Assembly: GCA_001970855.1 (NCBI GenBank)
Contig: LSSN01005145.1
Coordinates: forward strand, 1 to 10,915
Direction of reading: 5' to 3'
Source of the DNA: Smittium culicis
Taxonomy: Eukaryota > Kickxellomycota > Harpellomycetes > Harpellales > Legeriomycetaceae
Length of the DNA: 10,915 nt
Shown here: positions 7,881 through 10,915 of the stretch, piece after piece
How the letters are laid out: every line of letters begins with the position of its first letter
Position numbering within the stretch: position 1 is the stretch's first letter
Position numbers and translations under genes: made by a program
Notes under the pieces: model-generated
Databases searched by the model: none
Seen by the model: only the letters and a program-made list of their open reading frames with translations
What the model was told of the DNA's origin: nothing

Positions 7881-8920
7881 AACCTAATAAATTCAGGTAT
7901 TGCCATAATTTTGATACATTGATACTGAGTCAATGCATTAAATATCGATATTTATTAAATTATTATAGGTTATTATAATGGCGATTAAATATAAGTTCAC
8001 TATGATTTTCTGATTGTTAAGGTGATTATAAATCGGCCAATTTTAGTGATAATAAAGATAAATACATCGTCGATAATGATAATATCATGATTATAAGATT
8101 TAATATCAACTAATTTGAAAAATAGAGGTTATTTATTGATATTATTATATAATTTTAATTTTTAAGAGTTGAATGATAAAAATTATGCTATTTATTAATG
8201 TCATTAGACTCAATAATCTCATTATACGTCAAATAATTCAGAAAAATAATTTTAATTTTTTTAAATAGTCCGTATAGGTATTAATAACCATTTTTATATA
8301 TCTGATATATATTTTCTTGAATATAATATTCATCTTTTTTAAATTTAGGCTAGCTTAAATAAGGCCAAATCAGATATTTAATTCTTTCTTAAATCCATAC
8401 ATATTTTACAGTGTATATATTAAAATAATATATTGATGAATGAGAATTAATAAATTAACGAAAATATGAAAGAGCCTAAATTACGCTAAATTAATTATTT
8501 TTTATTGATACTCAATAATATTAATAATCATTCAATTTTCATATGATCATCAGATACGAAAAAGTAATTGGAGTATTTAAAAGATTATATTTAAGAATCT
8601 TTTACTGTGATTAAGAAAATTTCTACTGGTTAAAAGCAATATCAAAATTTTACATAAATGTATTTGATTATAAATAAGAATAATTAATTATAGTAGACAT
8701 TGAAATGCGATAACGTGTATCGTATATATAATCAACTTTAAATTAAGCGCGATTATTTGATCCACTGTATTTTAGAAATATGTAAATAAATATCTATCAT
8801 CTTAGCTTTCAGGAATTAAAAATAGTGCTTTTTAGAATAGAATATATGATTATTTTATAAAAATACAATAAAATAATTTTTATCTAATTCACAAACTGAT
8901 ATAATTATTGTATAAAATAA
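7881..8920. other. AT-rich stretch without a gene
   Basis: This may be further leader or internal sequence of the plus-oriented element, but no coding motif is readable. A 10-bp inverted repeat, AATTTAGGCT (8342-8351) and AGCCTAAATT (8473-8482), frames about 140 bp without clear target-site duplications. Confidence 0.4.
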
Positions 8921-8939
8921 TTTTTTTTGGGGGGGGGGG
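8921..8939. repeat. T8-G11 homopolymer tract
   Basis: Eight T are followed directly by eleven G on the plus strand, in a region otherwise almost free of G and C. No open frame spans the tract, so phase variation of a gene is not supported. It may be a real unstable simple repeat or a sequencing or assembly artefact. Confidence 0.95.
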
Positions 8940-9780
8940 AACATAAAAAAATTTTAATTCTAAATTTTTCTAGCTATAATTAATTGATAATAACAGAAAT
9001 ATCAAAATAATATCAAAATTCATTTTAATATTATTCTAATATAATTAAAATAAATAAAAGAATATATATCAAGCTTTAAAAGCAAAAATTAATAATTTTA
9101 ATTTGAAAAACGATTTTGATATTATAAATTTGTATATTTTAGGCTTTTATTGCCCAATTGAATTTTAGTAATTACCACATACTTTTATAGCTATTTGTTA
9201 ATGAATATTATTTTGTAGCACACATTAAAAGGGTGTAAAATATTATATTTTAATGATTTGTTTTTAATTAATCTAGTGTTAGAATGTAATTGATTATTAT
9301 ATATTATATTATTCTGCAATATTTGAATATATTTCATAATTTATAATCCTAGCTTATATTACATAGAAAATAGATTTAATGATTGATACATACAGACAAG
9401 TCAATAATCATCAATTGAATTAATTTTTTACAGTATAAATAAATTATATTTTATTAATTATAATGGAAATATTAATTCTCAATATCAAATAATGATTAAT
9501 ATAACTGAAAATAAAATTAAATGTTAATAATTAAATATTTAACTTTAAACTTTAAAAAATATATAAAATATACTATTTATGTTTATCCAGGATATGAGAA
9601 ATATCTCGAGGTAATCTTATTTATCCACCATTTTTTATATTATAATTTAATATTTATTCCCTAAAAATTAATTTGGGCTCAATTATAAATTGTATATAAA
9701 ATTTTTTAATTTTTATATACTTTATATTTGTCATCACATTATTGAGAAAAATTATAATCTAATTTAGAATTATCGCACTA
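8940..9780. other. AT-rich stretch without a gene
   Basis: Nothing is recognisable. It is dominated by ATTA/TAAT words, and short inverted repeats are no more frequent than expected from the composition. Confidence 0.55.
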
Positions 9781-10080
9781 ATTCTTTATATCTACTGTTA
9801 CAGTGTAAACATGGGACAGATATTTCCGATTCAAGAGGTTTATTATAAGCCAAATCAGTCAGCAATTATAACTTATGTCTCTATTGTGTTTTTTTCCCTA
9901 CTATTTAATAAAAATTTACTGTTTAATATTAGTCAAGCGTAAGAAAGGACCATTTTTAACGATAAGAGTTTTTTATCAATTTTTGCAAAAAAAATCTTAA
10001 AATGAATCTAATCAACAAAAAGTGAGTATGAAACATGTGACACTTTTCTTATTGAAAAATACCATATGTATTGAAAAAAA
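9781..10080 (+). pseudogene. Possible retrotransposon gag fragment (very weak)
   Basis: One plus-strand frame beginning after the stop at 9806-9808 reads TWDRYFRFKRF before a stop at 9869-9871. Aromatic and basic residues spaced like this are typical of the conserved W...F...F block of gypsy-type Gag. A later stretch (about 10020-10080) has a loosely Gag-like spacing. The orientation fits the plus-oriented copy 2, though about 2 kb of unreadable sequence lies between. An overlapping frame has an ATG at 9811 and runs 43 codons to a TAA at 9940-9942, with no known similarity. This could easily be chance. Confidence 0.22.
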
Positions 10081-10399
10081 TCGATAAGAATTATCCTTAA
10101 AACAATCGTTAATAATAATAGTAATAAATATGATTCTTTTTTATGCTAATTTAATGATCAAAACATGGATTAACATAGTCAAAACTATATCCTAGCGATA
10201 ATAGCTACATAGTGGGATTCATCAGTGAAAACTCTTAAAAAAGTTCAATACAAGGATTAGATGATTTTAATAAATTTAATTTAGTTAGGATATTATTTTA
10301 TAGAATGTAAAAAAATATTTAGTTTAAGTTTGAAATAGTACAAGAGGTAATAATTGATTAATTATAATATATAATAATAAAAGTAATAATAAAAATAAA
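10081..10399. other. AT-rich stretch, expected 3' end of the integrase element
   Basis: If the minus-strand integrase element continues leftwards, its stop, polypurine tract and 3' LTR should lie here. I cannot recognise any of them. AAT-type microsatellite-like runs occur near 10110-10128 and 10365-10400. Confidence 0.35.
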
Positions 10400-10915
10400 T
10401 ATCAATGTTAAAATAGGTCCCCAATACCTATATTTTAAAAAGAAATCTATAGATAAACAATATTTATTAAAATAGTTTGTGTTTTAGTATTTTGAGTTCG
10501 ATCCTAACTGAAAATATATTGTGAACTAGTAAAGGCTCATAATGTAGCCTCAAAAGATAATATAGAATTTGAATCTAAAATTGTTGATAATATTTTGAAG
10601 ATAATATAATGAATTGTATTAATTGGGTAGTTTTGTCTCGTTTTTTGCTGAGTATTTATTCCAACCAGTAATATATCTAGTGAAACAGTCAAACTTGATA
10701 GAACAAACCTGCAAATTTATTTCAGTAGGTATCATAGCCACTGATTCATACAAACATCTCCAACGCTTTATCTGAGGATTTTATCTTGTTAGCATTTATT
10801 CCGCACTAAAATATTTAATATAAAATTAAGCATTTCTATGATTTACTTGTGCCTTGAAATGATTCAAAACATATAAATAGTCCCAGCTTTTTCTAGCCAT
10901 TTTGGTCTCTTTTCC
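10400..10915 (-). pseudogene. Ty3/gypsy retrotransposon integrase, C-terminal part, broken; truncated by window
   Basis: An intact integrase would insert element cDNA into the host genome. Read from the right edge on the minus strand, fragments appear in the order of a plant gypsy integrase, in different frames. KSWDYLYVL (near 10885-10859) matches the region before the W-x-Y-R-T block, and the same frame stops at 10826-10828. A second frame, open 10780-10622, carries YESVAMIPTEI, close to the family's YGxEAxxPxEI motif. A third frame has LE-stop-ILSKKRDK (10664-10630), matching the L-L-E-E-K-R-D segment, then SKYY. That frame continues to IFSVRIELKIL (10517-10485), matching the F-x-V-G-D-L-V-L strand of the C-terminal domain. 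A W-GP word near 10420 may match its W-E-G-P turn. About 50-60 extra bases separate the first two motifs. The catalytic D,D,E core would lie beyond the window edge. Frameshifts and several stops make it non-functional. The EAxxPxEI/EKRD combination suggests the Tat-like group. Confidence 0.72.

Noticed and set aside
8342..8482. 10-bp inverted repeat that might bound a MITE
   Set aside because: There are no target-site duplications, no extended terminal repeats and no second copy in the window.
10494..10508. tRNA T-arm-like sequence (GAGTTCGATCCTAAC)
   Set aside because: The stem around the TTCGATC loop does not pair properly, and no D-arm, anticodon arm or acceptor stem is present upstream. 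On the other strand the same bases encode part of the integrase C-terminal domain.
10728..10739. Sequence resembling a tRNA-Met primer-binding site of copia elements (GGTATCATAGCC)
   Set aside because: It is the reverse complement of the codons for the integrase A-M-I-P-T motif, so the likeness is accidental.
10826..10915. First impression of a Ty1/copia integrase at the right edge
   Set aside because: The initial frame alone could fit copia, but the following motifs (AMIPTEI, KKRD, SKYY, FSV...L) occur in the order of a Ty3/gypsy integrase C-terminus and have no copia counterpart.
1..10915. Degenerate genome of an AT-rich bacterial endosymbiont
   Set aside because: There is no intact or recognisable bacterial gene, RNA gene or operon in nearly 11 kb, while retrotransposon integrase and LTR-leader remnants are present.

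Overview
The window holds no intact gene. It is about 80% A+T by eye across its whole length, every reading frame is closed at short intervals on both strands, and I find no rRNA, credible tRNA, CRISPR array or bacterial operon. What can be read through the decay is LTR-retrotransposon debris. This points to an old, mutation-eroded intergenic stretch of a eukaryotic nuclear genome. A plant is the most likely host, because the recognisable fragments resemble plant Ty3/gypsy (Tat-like) elements and a plant-type tRNA-Asp primer-binding site. The host is an inference from fragments only.

Layout. (1) At 64-1000 is a decayed 5' end of a retroelement read on the minus strand: the end of an LTR, a weak primer-binding site near 900-915, then an untranslated leader running left. 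(2) From 1000 to 6960 there is no identifiable gene, only AT-rich DNA with a 20-bp tandem repeat (1186-1235), several hairpins (1262-1294, 2296-2364, 4309-4340, 6337-6360), homopolymers, and perhaps a scrap of a third copy near 3765-3830. (3) At 6960-7880 is a second copy of the region-1 sequence, inverted relative to it and therefore read on the plus strand. It is better preserved and carries strong hairpins at 7438-7464 and 7468-7488. (4) From 7880 to 9780 there is no gene, but there is a striking T8-G11 tract at 8921-8939. (5) At 9780-10080 on the plus strand there is a very weak resemblance to a retrotransposon gag. (6) At 10400-10915 on the minus strand is the C-terminal part of a Ty3/gypsy integrase, broken by frameshifts, in-frame stops and at least one insertion, and cut by the window edge.

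No genes work together here. The pieces come from at least two or three separate retroelement insertions in opposite orientations. The most informative signals are the inverted pair of LTR-leader copies, the stem-loop inside them that keeps its pairing through two compensatory base-pair changes, and an 88%-identical 57-bp block in otherwise strongly diverged copies.
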